A DNA stretch of 64,000 bases from Valencia hispanica. Lineage: Eukaryota; Chordata; Actinopteri; Cyprinodontiformes; Valenciidae. The notes beneath the pieces were generated by a model. It ran no database searches. It saw only the letters and a program-made list of their open reading frames with translations, and was not told the DNA's origin. Location of the stretch: the NCBI GenBank assembly GCA_963556495.2, contig OY747703.1:26617796-26681795 (forward strand). The letters are read 5' to 3'. Shown here piece by piece: positions 53,691 to 64,000 of the stretch (its first letter is position 1; each line of letters opens with the position of its first letter). Position numbers and translations under genes: made by a program.

Positions 53691-56249
53691 TTGAAAATTT
53701 TATATTTATTAATAAACAAAACAAACAAAGAAAACAAGAAAACTTAACAATGATCAATGGACGGTAACAGAACAGCAGGGAGGACAGGTACACTGATGTC
53801 ATCACACAGAAAGAAATATAAAGTTATGTCCAAAGTCTGGTATTTTAAAGATTAAAATAAAAAAAGAATGCAAATTACTAAGATCATTACAAAATAACAC
53901 ATTAGGGCAAAAGAAACACATTTCCAAATCTTTTTATTTTATTTTCATAAAACATATGCAACTAACAATATAGGTATTGTATATATACCTAAGTTTGTAA
54001 GTACTTCCAGTGACAATATATAGTGTTTACTGTATCTTCTAGACCTACAAATGGCACAACAGACTCGGCAGATTGAAAATAACATTAAAATAGCAAAGCG
54101 TGTGTACAAACAAGTAATTTTACTCTAACATAAACTGTAGGTTTGTATCTGTGTCTCATGTATTTTTGATTACAAATATTTGCTTCTCATTCAGTGAAAT
54201 TACTGGCAGTGAGTAAAGTAGCCAGAAATTTAACTCAAGAGTAGCAATACTTCATAATAATATTACTCAAGTAAAAGTAAAAAAATATGGCATCGTAAAA
54301 CTACTCCTAAAATAGTTTTATTTTTTAAACAAAAGGTTACTCAAACAAATGTAGCTACTTACTACCCACATCCGGGGGGCGGTTACATCAAAACTTTAGG
54401 ACAACATCTCTGCTCATCACTGGTCATTGCTTTATACTAAGTGATAACGACATTCTTGCTGTTACACCTGTAACAAAATTGGGGGGGGGGGGGGGGGGGG
54501 CATAATATGCTACCTATTATTTAATGAGGCCTGTGACCCAGACTCTTGGTGGACCATACAAGCAATTTTGCTGAGTCAGTTAAAAAGGGGAACAATGGCA
54601 AAACAATCAACATCAGCAGGAAATATATTGATCAATATATGTTGCTTTTATCAATTCAAGTCCTGTTTGTTATTTTTTCCCCTCCAACAATAAAATGCAG
54701 ATACTTTCTCATTGCTATTTCTAGTATTTACATTATTTTCTCAAGAGGATCTAAATTACATGTTTGCGACCCCAACTTTGGGAACTACTGACCTACACAG
54801 TCATATGCTCCAGTTAAATTACTAAAGTCATACATGATTAATGTCCAAAGCAGTGATGGTGTTATTTGTGACAGATGTAATGGCAGTTATTGCGCTGCAG
54901 CCTTGCCCAAAGCCTAACTGTGTGTGACGAAAATATACTGTAATAGTCAAATACATTTTTTTCACCTGATAATCTTTTAGAGATTCAAATGTTTTAAGTG
55001 TAAATGTCAATCTTGAAATGGGTTTATAATGATCTAAAAGAGTTATATCACCATCTTTTTACTATAGTACAATCAGTGCAGACTTTTATGAGCTAGAAAT
55101 TAGCCCACTACAAAGAGTTACTTTGAAAAGTATGGCTCATTTTGATCTGGACGAGCAAAGACTTAATAAGGCTTTTTGAAGCTGGAAGGGAGGTATAGCA
55201 CAGAAGTTAAAACCAGCAATTAAGTTTTTAAGTTTATTATCTGCACAGCAAGTTATTACTTCCGATAATTCCTTCTTTTAAACTTCAGGTAAGGTAGAAA
55301 GTGTCAGACCTCCAGCTCATGAATTAACCAACTTCCAACATAATTAAATTTATTTGCTTTTTGTGGTTCTCACTACACTTCTTCGGAGCCTTGCAGAAAT
55401 TCAAAGACCTATAATTGTTACTTCATTTTGCCTAAACCTTCACTGTCCCTCTTCTTAACAGGAGATAAGCTACAACTGTTTTATTAAACCACAGATTGTC
55501 ACAAAAAATGCCTGTGACTGAATATTTATATGGATAATTTGCAACAAGCAAACAGTTTTGTCAATGATCACTGGAATAGCTTTTGCTAACATTACAGCCA
55601 CCTAACCGCTCTTATAACTGCTGAACAGCATTTTCCATTTTGACTATTTATCTTAGCTGCAAATCTTTGAATTTGGAGACTATAACTCTTACCATAGATT
55701 CTCTATCAGAAAAATGTCAGGACTCTGGCAAAACTTTATCATTTCCATTTAGATAAATGGATAAATAAAAATATTAAAATCTATCTATCTATCTATCTAG
55801 TCCCTTATATTAGAGGTTGAGTTCAGAATTTTCTTCTTCTTCTATATTTACTGAACTTAATATCACATAAGATTTTGCACTGATATTAAATTTCCCTTAT
55901 GCCTGTCTGCTATGTAAGCTGTTTATATTTTTGTAATGTCGCTTACAAAACTTACTTACTGAACTGAAATTGTGTACCATGTCTAAATAACCAGCCAATG
56001 AGCTCGTTGCTGGTAGGGCGACACCCAAATTTCCACGCCCACCACCAGTTTATTAACCATTAACACCATTTGGGGGTGAAAAGAAGTGACAAATATGATT
56101 AATAGTCGTTCTGGAAAATTAGATCATAAAATATGTGCAACAAATAACCAGCCAGCCAGTATTTAACTTGTGTTAAAAGCAGTGGGAGAGTTCCTTGTGT
56201 AACGTAAAAGTTGCGCAACTTCATGCTCATGCTCAGTACGTCTCCTGAT
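53691..56249. other. Intergenic spacer upstream of gcdh
   Basis: AT-rich. A G20 run occupies 54481-54500 and a (TCTA)n tract 55780-55799. 54180-54400 carries ACTCAAGTAAAAGTAAAAA-type words as in the hAT element at 26.4-28.7 kb. No exon recognised. Confidence 0.45.
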
Positions 56250-56677
56250 TCTCCTTGCGTAAAGCTGTGACGTCTCAGCAGCTTAAATATCACTCAAGCA
56301 ACCTTTCCAGCTCGCGCACGCCTAAAGGTTACCGCATTAAAAGATAAAGTTGACTGGTGGGAAAAAAAGGTACTGTTTAAATATTGGATAAATGTTTGCC
56401 TGTTGATGTTTACTTTATCGTGTTGTGTAGTGCATGAAAAAGCGCCAGAGGGGCAAGATGCTCAGTGTGTGAAGAGTTTTAGGTTTTGATTGGATCAAAA
56501 GATTTCAGCTTGGGGTTTAATTTTCAGACACAGAAGATATTAATTATTAAGTTTGTTATAAATCTGTACATTAGCTCGTGATTTTGTCAACTTCGTGTGA
56601 ATTAGGCTCATGTTAATTTGTTAACACAGTTTAAATGTTTTTCAATCGATTTTTTTTCTGTGCCCAGTAAACGCATC
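56250..56677 (+). promoter_or_regulatory. gcdh: gcdh promoter, noncoding first exon and 5' UTR intron (inferred)
   Basis: A good donor (AAAAAAAG|GTACTG, exon end 56369) and a strong T-rich acceptor (TTTTTTTTCTGTGCCCAG, next exon from 56668) bracket a possible 298-bp intron just upstream of the ATG at 56678. This implies a noncoding exon ending at 56369, with the promoter in the moderately CG-containing stretch around 56180-56330. Inference from splice signals only. Confidence 0.45.
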
Positions 56678-59600
56678 ATGGCTCTCAGAAGTGCCTTGAC
56701 ACGTCTGCTCACCGGCAGCCAAAAATGTGTTGTTGTTACTGCAGGCAGAGCCCAGGGCACAGCTCCTGCAGCTGCAAAAGGTACACTCAGTATAGTTGTT
56801 CTTTAGTCAGGACCTAAATGGATTTCTGTGACAAATGGAGAAAAAAAAGTTAAAAGGAAAAATAAAATAAAAACGAGAGAATGGGAAATGACAAGAAACG
56901 TCACATAATGCATGTTGTTGTGTCTTTTAGAAGTTGAAGAGGTCAACAAGCCTACAAAGGCAGGTATGGTCATTCTAAATGAAGTCTGTCCAGACATCAT
57001 ATTCTTTTACTGAACGACAGTGGCTGATGTGCACAACATATCCTGACCTTCAGCTAAGGTGGCATTCAGCTGGCAGGACCCTCTGGATCTCGAGGGTCAG
57101 CTGACTGAGGAAGAAATCATGATTCGGGACACCTTCCGCAACTACTGCCAAGAAAAACTCATGCCTCGCATTCTGATGGCTAACAGGCATGAACGTGAGT
57201 TACGTTTGTCACAAGAAAACAGATCGGTAGCTCACGCCAATGTTTGCTATTACAGAAGGTGTTAAGAGTTCCTGCAGATGAACTTTTGTTTGAATATTCA
57301 AACTTGTACCGCTCCACAGATTTCCACCGAGAGATCGTCTCAGAAATGGGGGAGTTGGGTGTTCTTGGCCCAACAATTAAAGGTAAAATAAACACTTTAA
57401 CCTTTGTACATTATTGTCATGTTATGCGGATGAGGACCCAAAAGCAGACAGATAAGATGTAATTAACTTATTGAAGTACTGGCAAAAAACACCAAACACT
57501 AGGAACAAATAGCTCGGGGAGAACCCAGCAGGGTATGACAGAAAGAGGAATGCTTAAATACTGAGGAGGGAGTGAGGAGTGACTGAGAGAAACCTGAGGA
57601 CTCCTCCCTGGGCTGCCACCTTATCGTGGTGGAGGGGTTTGAGTGTCCCAATGATCCTAGGAGCTATGTTGTCGGGGGCTTTTGCTCCTGGTAGGGTCAC
57701 CCATGGCAATTTGGTTCTAGGTGAGGGATCAGACAAAGTGCAGCCCAAAAGACCCCTATGAAGAAAACGACAGATGGACTCAGTGTTCCCTTGCCCGGAC
57801 GCGGGTCACCGGGGCCCCCCTCTGGAGCCAGGCCCGGAGGTGGGGCACGTTGGCGAGCGCCTGGTGGCCGGGCCTTTACCCATGGGGCCCGGTCGGGCTT
57901 AGCCCGAAGAGGTAACATGGGCCCCCCTTCCCATGAGCTCACCACCTGTGGGAGGGGCCATAGGGGTCAGGTGCTGTGCAGGATGGGCGGCGGCCAAAGG
58001 CGGGGACCTTGGCGGTCCGATCCTCGGCTGCAGAAGCTGGCTCTCGGGACGTGGAACGTCACCTCTCTGGTGGGGAAGGAGCCGGAGCTGGTGTGCGAGG
58101 TTGAGAGGTTCCGACTGGACATCGTCGGACTCACCTCGGCGCACGGCTCTGGCTCTGGAACCCGTCTCCTCGAGAGAGGTTGGACTCTCTTCCACTCTGG
58201 GGTTGCCCCCGCTGAGAGGCGCCGAGCTGGGGTGGGCATACTTGTTGGCCCCCATCTCGGCGCCTGTACGTTGGGGTTTACCCCGGTGAACGAGAGGGTA
58301 GCCTCCCTCCGCCTTCGGGTGGGGGGACGGGTCCTGACTGTTGTTTGTGCTTACGCGCCAAACAGCAGATTAGATTACCCACCCTTCTTGGAGTCTTTGG
58401 AAGGGGTGCTGGAGAGTGCTCCTCCTGGGGACTCCCTTGTTCTGCTGGGGGACTTCAACGCTCACGTGGGCAATGACAGTGAGACCTGGAGGGGTGTGGT
58501 TGGGCGGAATGGCCCCCCCGATCTAAACCCGAGTGGTGTCTTGTTATTGGACTTCTGTGCTCGTCATGGATTGTCCATAACAAACACCATGTTCAAGCAT
58601 AAAGGTGTCCATATGTGCACTTGGCACCAGGACACCTTAGGCCGCAGCTCAATGATCGACTTGGTTGTCGTCTCATCTGATCTGCGGCCGCATGTTTTGG
58701 ACACTCGGGTGAAGAGAGGGGCAGAGCTGTCCACTGACCACTACCTGGTGGTGAGTCGGCTCCGATGGTGGGGGAGGACGCCGGACAGACCTGGAAGGCC
58801 TAAACGTGTTGTGAGGGTCTGCTGGGAACGTCTGGCAGAGTCTCCTGTCAGAAGGAGCTTTAACTCACACCTCCGGCAGAACTTTGAACACGTCCCGGGG
58901 GAGGCGGGGGACATCGAGTCCGAGTGGACCATGTTCCGCGCCTCCATTGCCGAGGCGGCTGACCGAAGCTGTGGCCGCAAGTTGGTCGGTGCCTGTCGCG
59001 GCGGCAACCCCCGAACCTGGTGGTGGACACCGGCGGTAAGGGATGCTGTCAGGCTGAAGAAGGAGTCCTACCGGGTCTTTTTGGCTTGTGGGACCCCTGA
59101 AGCAGCTGATAGGTACCGACAGGCCAAGCGGGATGCGGCTCGGATGGTTGCTGAGGCAAAAACTCGGGCGTGGGAGGAGTTTGGAGAGACCATGGAAAAC
59201 GACTTCCGTACGGCTTCGAAGCGATTCTACATCGGGGGCCCTGGTAAGGTCTATTCAGGGGTTCTGGAGAGGAGGGTCCGACGGATAGTCGAACCTCGGA
59301 TCCAGGAGGAACAATGCGGTTTTCGTCCTGGCCGTGGAACACTGGACCAGCTCTACACCCTCAGCAGGGTCCTGGAGGGTGTGTGGGAGTTCGCCCAACC
59401 GGTCTACATGTGTTTTGTGGACTTGGAGAAGGCGTTCGACCGTGGCCCTCGGGGGGCCCTGTGGGGGGTGCTCCGGGAGTATGGGGTACCGGGCCCCTTG
59501 ATATGGGCTGTTAGGTCCCTGTACGACCGGTGCCAGAGTTTGGTTCGCATTGCCGGCAGTAAGTCGGGCTTGTTTCCGGTGAGAGTTGGACTCCGCCAAG

Positions 59601-62600
59601 GTTGCCCTTTGTCACCGATCCTGTTCCTAACTTTTATGGACAGGATTTCTAGGCGCAGCCAAGGCGTTGCGGGGATCCGTTTTGGTGGCCTCAGGATCGG
59701 GTCTCTGCTTTTTGCAGATGATGTGGTCCTGTTGGCTTGATCGGAGCGTGATCTACAGCTTTCGCTGGAGCTGTTCGCAGCCGAGTGTGAAGCGGCTGGG
59801 ATGAGAATCAGCACCTCCAAATCCGAGGCCATGGTCTTGAGCCGGAAAAGGGTGGGGTGCCTCCTCCGGGTCAGGGATGGGGTCCTTCCCCAAGTGGAGG
59901 AGTTTAAGTATCTGGGGGTCTTGTTCACGAATGAGGGAAAAATGGAGCGGGAGATCGATAGACGGATTGCTGGGGCATCTGCAGTTATGCGGGCGCTCTA
60001 CCGGTCTGTCGTGGGGAAGAGAGAGCTGAGCCAAAAGGCGAAGCTCTCGATTTACCGGTCGATCTACGTTCCTACCCTCATCTATGGTCACGAACTCTGG
60101 GTGGTGACCGAAAGAACGAGATCACGGATACAAGCGGCTGAAATGAGTTTCCTCCGCAGAGTGTCTGGGCTCTCCCTTAGAGATAGGGTGAGAAGCTCAG
60201 TCATCCGGAGGGGGCTCAGAGTAGAGCCGCTGCTTCTCCACATCGAGAGGAGTCAGTTGAGGTGGCTCGGGCATCTGGTCAGGATGCCTCCTGGACGCCT
60301 CCCTGGTGAGGTGTTTCAGGCACGTCCCACCGGGAGGAGGCCCAGGGGAAGGCCCAGGACACGCTGGAGGGACTATGTTTCTCGGCTGGCCTGGGAGCAC
60401 CTTGGGGTTCCTCCCGAGGAGCTGGAACAAGTGGCTGGGGAGAGGGAAGTCTGGGTCTCTTTGCTTAGGCTGCTGCCCCCGCGACCCGACCCCGGATAAG
60501 CGGAAGAAAATGGATGGATGGATGGATGGATGATAAAATCTAAGTAAATAAATAAAGAAACACAAGAGAAAATCAAGGTAAAAGCACTAATGGATATAAT
60601 AAGAGGGAGAGGAGGAAAATTGAACGGAAGGAAGGAAACTCAAATCAGAGAACAAATAATCCTAGTGATACAAAATAAACCAAAAACAGAACTAACAATG
60701 AGGAATAAACTGAAAATGATGAAAACTAAATTAAGATCGAAACCCAACACAATAAAACAAACCGCTAAGGATCATGACAATTATTGGAGTTTTAATCACA
60801 CTATACAAATGAATGTTTAGACACCTTTCTAAAGTATTCAAACCTATCGAACTTTTTCACATGTTAAGTGGAAAAAAGTAAATAGTCAAAAATCTTAAAT
60901 AAAAATTTGGGTTTGCCATGCATTCGTATTAGGTCCACTATATATTAATTCCCCCTAAGCAAAATCTAGTGCAGCACACTGCCTTCCTAAGTCACCTAAT
61001 TAGTTAAAAGAGGAAATCTGTGTGTAATTATTTGGTGTATTAGTGCAGCTGTTCTGTGAAGACCCCAGAGGCTTATTAGAGAATATTAGTGAACAAACAG
61101 TATCATGACTGAGGAGCACAGCAGACAGGTCGAGGAGAAAGTTCTGGATAAGTTTAAAGCAAAGTTTGATGATACAAAAATATCCAAAGTTTTAAATATT
61201 TTAGTGACACTGAACATCACTCTGAACACATGGTGTTCAGAATGACCCACTCAGAAATAAGACAAAAATAGACAGGAGAACCTGTGCAATGACAGAATAT
61301 GTTAGGACCCTTTTGATCCAATCGGATTTTGCAAATAAGAAATGACAAAAACTTCAATCTCACAAAAGATGTGCAATGCAGCATTGTGTGTGTGTGTATG
61401 TATATATATATATGTATATGTATGTATGTATGTATGTTAGTTAAACATTTTGAAAACCTTGTATAGTTTGCTTCACTATTATGCACTACGTTGTGTTGAT
61501 CTATCAAATATAATCCCACATAAAATGACTTTTTTCATTAACCAACTAAATGGTGTAAGTTATTTTTCGATGCGTTTGTTAAGGATGATCTTCTCTTTTT
61601 ACACTGCAGGGTATGGCTGTGCAGGCACCAGTTACGTTGCTTATGGTTTGATAGCTAGAGAGGTTGAGAGAGTGGATAGTGGGTATCGGTCTGTTATGAG
61701 TGTCCAGTCTTCGCTTGTCATGCACCCCATCTATGCTTACGGTACCGAGGCCCAGAAAGAGAAATACCTGCCCAGACTTGGTAAGTAGCACCTTTTTTTC
61801 CAACCAATCTTGGTTGCAGAAAGATAACAATTTGATCATTAAACTTGTTGGTATGTGTTTATTTGTTGTGCAGCTCGGGGAGAAATCTTGGGCTGCTTTG
61901 GCTTGACAGAACCAAACCACGGCAGCGATCCGAGTAGCATGGAAACGAAGGCCAAGTACAATCCATCCAGCGGTACATTTTCCATCAGTGGAGCAAAGAC
62001 ATGGTAAGCAGACAGACAAGCTACAAGACTTTAGCTGAAGTTAACGCCTCAAACTAAGAACAGGGCAAACATGTAGTGTGTCACTGAAAAATAAATTGGA
62101 CTGTAGATGCTGAAGTATTCGAGTGGAAAGATACATGTAGAACCAAATGCCAAGTACTTGTGTAAACAGTTGTTCAAACCACTGGGAAGAGTAACAGATA
62201 AATGCATTTTATATTTTGACCGTTTATTAAAGCAAAACTATGTAGTTTTTCAACTTTTGTAATATATTTCCAAGACCCTTGTGAAGTTAAATCGACTTAG
62301 AATAGATTGAATGACACGCATGTCATAGCCTGACGGGGTCTGTATCGCTTTTACTGGCACTACGTAACTTTAGGGTGCGGGTAGTAACCTGTGCACAAAA
62401 AGAACTACAAAATTCGACTGCTGCTTTACGGCATACCTCACTTCCGCCCCCCTATACACTGTCAAATAAAGGCCCCTGTGGCCACAAAACCTTTTTTTTT
62501 TTTAAAGCATTAGCCAATAGGCTGCTATAATGACACTGGCTTGTAAACGTGAGCTACACGATCTTTTGGCGTTTGAAGAAAAAAAAAACCCATGAAATTG

Positions 62601-64000
62601 TATTCATATGTACGCCGGTGTAGCGCTGTCAGCCATATAAAAAAGAAGTTAGACCGTATCAAGTTATAGCGTGATATAGTTTATTGTAAAAACGTGAAAA
62701 CAACGTGAAACTTTCACCAATAAACTATCACGTTATAACGTGATATGGTCTAATTTCTTTATTATATGGCTTACAGCTCTACGGCGCCGTACATATGACA
62801 TGCTGAAATATAGAAAATGTACCTAGGATGAAGACATTTGACACGCAACGAAGGCTGACCAAGACGTGAAAATCTGTAACGTTAGAGGGTATCGCTTGTC
62901 AAGGCATGTGAATCCCCTGGTGTAACCATAACAGATTTTATGACAGTAGTAAAAAACAATACCTTTTTCCCAACTGTAGGGGGACCCCGAGAGCAAAACT
63001 TACATAGTGTCGCTTTAACTTGGTTAATTATCTGTTTATAGAATGGTAAAAACGACAAAACATGTATATCAGTGCTTTCCTGAATTTTCACCTTCAGACC
63101 CACTGGCTGAGGTATATGCCAGTATGAGGCCTGACGGACACTGGAAGCATGTAGAAATGGCCAATAAGCCAATAAAATGTGATAGAACAACACAAACCCA
63201 CACAATAGCAACCATATTACCCTTTAAAACTTGTACTTACTATTATTATTATAAATGTTACGAATATGGCAAAGATATACTGTTAGAGAGTAGCAGTAAA
63301 TATAAAGGAAATATTGTATGTAATGGGAAGCCAAATTATTTTTTTAGGGATAGAAATATTATGGTTACTAGAAGGGTTTATGATAATCAAATGGACATCA
63401 GTGTTCTGAACCAACTTGTGTTTTTCTTAGTTTTGATAGGGAGACTAAAGGTAAGGGGGTTGCAATGATCAATATCAGAGATCAAGGAGTAAGCAAGCAT
63501 GGTGGTGGACTTGGGTGTCAGTGAGAGACAGAAGTTTAGGTTACAAAGGTGGAAGTAAGCAGACTGGGTGGCGTTATTTATGCCTATTGTAAGGATGACT
63601 CAGCCCTTAAAATGGAGGGGAAGCAGAGATGGTGGAGTTGTCCATAATAAAAGAGGAACATTTACCTTTGGAAAGATCTGAGTTTGTACCAGTGAGGAAA
63701 GCCTCGATTTTGTAACAGTTTGATTTGAGGCTGTTTGAGTTGAAGCAAAGTTAAACTTACAAACAGTATGAGTGGGAGGTCCGCATTGCATGATTTAGAT
63801 GTTTTCATCCGAATTCGTACATCCAGAGTGATGGTACGGCCCCTGTTCTTTTCTCTGCTAGGATCACAAGCTCACCTGTGGCAGACATTGCTGTGGTCTG
63901 GGCAAGGTGTGAGGATGGCAGGGTTCGGGGCTTCATCCTGGAGCGTGGAATGAAAGGTTTTACAACTCCAAAAATTGAGGGCAAGTTCTCTCTGAGGGCA
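56678..64000 (+). CDS. gcdh: Glutaryl-CoA dehydrogenase, mitochondrial (GCDH), 5' part, first seven coding exons
   Basis: FAD enzyme of the mitochondrial matrix that oxidatively decarboxylates glutaryl-CoA to crotonyl-CoA in lysine, hydroxylysine and tryptophan breakdown. Coding exons: 56678-56780, 56931-56963, 57054-57194, 57320-57382, 61610-61780, 61874-62003, 63862-64000 (runs off the window). Phases agree, giving 260 residues of an expected 430-440. Residues 1-45 form an Arg-containing, acid-poor leader typical of mitochondrial import. Landmarks: FSWQDPL near 50, [11 protein letters not shown] near 70, [14 protein letters not shown] to 114, [14 protein letters not shown] near 130, and the acyl-CoA dehydrogenase signature [13 protein letters not shown] near 180. 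That signature has His where vertebrate enzymes often have Ser. Exon 7 continues [17 protein letters not shown]. The catalytic Glu and the C-terminal helical domain lie outside. Intron 4 (4.2 kb) contains a solo LTR split by Rex3. Confidence 0.95.
57597..60534 (+). mobile_element. Rex3-type (RTE clade) non-LTR retrotransposon, nearly full length
   Basis: Begins near CTCCTCCCTGGGCTGCC and ends in tandem GATG units (about 60511-60534), the hallmark tail of Rex3. Its GC-rich composition contrasts with the AT-rich host intron. A single frame runs 57758-60499. It lies in the same orientation as gcdh, inside a solo LTR. Exact 5' end and target duplication could not be fixed. Confidence 0.88.
57758..60499 (+). 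pseudogene. Rex3-type ORF: endonuclease plus reverse transcriptase, one stop and an internal deletion
   Basis: The frame is open for 660 codons, broken by one TGA (59738-59740), then open to 60499. Endonuclease blocks: GTWNV at residue 97, [10 protein letters not shown] near 233, [13 protein letters not shown] near 327. Reverse transcriptase blocks: [36 protein letters not shown] and the catalytic [11 protein letters not shown]. After the stop come the [12 protein letters not shown] and [12 protein letters not shown] blocks. Around 59222-59235 the chain passes from the endonuclease-RT linker straight to [11 protein letters not shown]; the first RT blocks are missing and the frame is kept, so this is an in-frame deletion. 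Both defects make the copy non-autonomous. Confidence 0.88.
60820..61215 (-). mobile_element. Tc1-like remnant in gcdh intron 4
   Basis: TTCTAAAGTATTCAAACCTA, CTGTTCTGTGAAGACCCCAG and GCACAGCAGACAGGTCGAGG run in the order of a reversed Tc1-like copy. A matching terminal piece with ATTATGCACTACGTTGTG lies at 61445-61560, so the middle is deleted. Confidence 0.6.
61386..61438. repeat. (TG)n/(TATG)n microsatellite
   Basis: TG repeats passing into TATA and TATG repeats, inside the Tc1 remnant of gcdh intron 4. Confidence 0.9.
62231..63014. mobile_element. TTAA-flanked non-autonomous element in gcdh intron 6
   Basis: TTAA (62227-62230) then AGCAAAACTATGTAG; right end CTACATAGTG-like CTTACATAGTGTCGCT then TTAA (63015-63018). 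Inverted termini match imperfectly over about 20 bp. The centre holds an imperfect palindrome of about 80 bp per arm (62605-62690 and 62720-62805), sharing GCCATATAA and TTATAACGTGATA words. No coding capacity. Confidence 0.8.
63019..63861. other. Rest of gcdh intron 6
   Basis: A 141-codon plus-strand frame (63043-63468) is open but has no recognisable content and lies between well-defined gcdh exons. Nothing else seen. Confidence 0.5.

Larger units (their letters stand above)
57415..60779 (-). mobile_element. Solo LTR-like element in gcdh intron 4, split by Rex3
   Basis: Plus-strand ends TGTCATG and CATGACA are flanked by a perfect 5-bp duplication ATTAT (57410-57414 and 60780-60784). Outside Rex3 only about 430 bp remain. 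On the minus strand it has CAGTATTTAAGC followed by an AATAAG-like region and TGCTTTTGGGTCC before the end, the same order as the element at 39917-40439. TG/CA ends with a 5-bp duplication indicate an LTR family; no internal genes remain. Confidence 0.65.

Noticed and set aside
57899..59928. Several antisense and off-frame open frames of 60-174 codons
   Set aside because: They are shadows of the GC-rich Rex3 ORF, whose endonuclease and reverse-transcriptase motifs lie in one plus-strand frame.
63043..63468. 141-codon plus-strand open frame in gcdh intron 6
   Set aside because: Lies between phase-matched gcdh exons, has AT-driven Tyr/Lys/Asn composition and no family similarity.

Overview
The window is nuclear DNA of a ray-finned fish, most likely an acanthomorph teleost. 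Genes are split into many short exons with GT-AG introns. The introns carry Tc1-like remnants, a Rex3-type retrotransposon with its GATG-repeat tail, L2-like LINE pieces, hAT and TTAA-flanked elements and long (TA)n/(TG)n arrays. The species cannot be told from this sequence.

Three protein genes can be assembled exon by exon with consistent reading phase. (1) odad3/ccdc151 (outer dynein arm docking complex subunit 3), minus strand, 13836 down to 4304, 13 exons, 525 residues, complete. (2) slc44a2/ctl2 (choline transporter-like protein 2), minus strand, start codon at 48959. It has 21 shared exons and then either of two terminal exons (19133-19638 or 15603-15712), giving 843 or 711 residues. 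(3) gcdh (mitochondrial glutaryl-CoA dehydrogenase), plus strand, from 56678 and running off the right edge after 260 residues. The human counterparts all lie on chromosome 19p13, so this looks like a conserved syntenic block. A possible first exon of a fourth gene (minus strand, about 937-1105) points off the left edge.

Layout: 1-4.3 kb, flank with simple repeats and a Tc1 remnant abutting the odad3 stop codon; 4.3-13.8 kb, odad3; 13.9-14.0 kb, a tandemly duplicated odad3 promoter module with two perfect palindromic RFX X-boxes and one forkhead site; 15.6-49 kb, slc44a2, whose introns hold most of the mobile DNA and whose 12-kb first intron may contain an alternative first exon; 49-56.2 kb, spacer between the divergent slc44a2 and gcdh, with Tc1 and L2 remnants; 56.2-64 kb, gcdh, with a solo LTR split by Rex3 in intron 4 and a TTAA-flanked element in intron 6.

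The genes act in unrelated processes: cilium motility, choline transport, and lysine/tryptophan breakdown. The most noteworthy observations are the duplicated X-box/forkhead module, the two slc44a2 C-termini (one with a long acidic Lys/Glu-rich tail), the three-level nest of mobile elements at 25.9-29.1 kb, and four TTAA-flanked non-autonomous elements whose boundaries can be read to the base. No tRNA, rRNA or CRISPR array was recognised.
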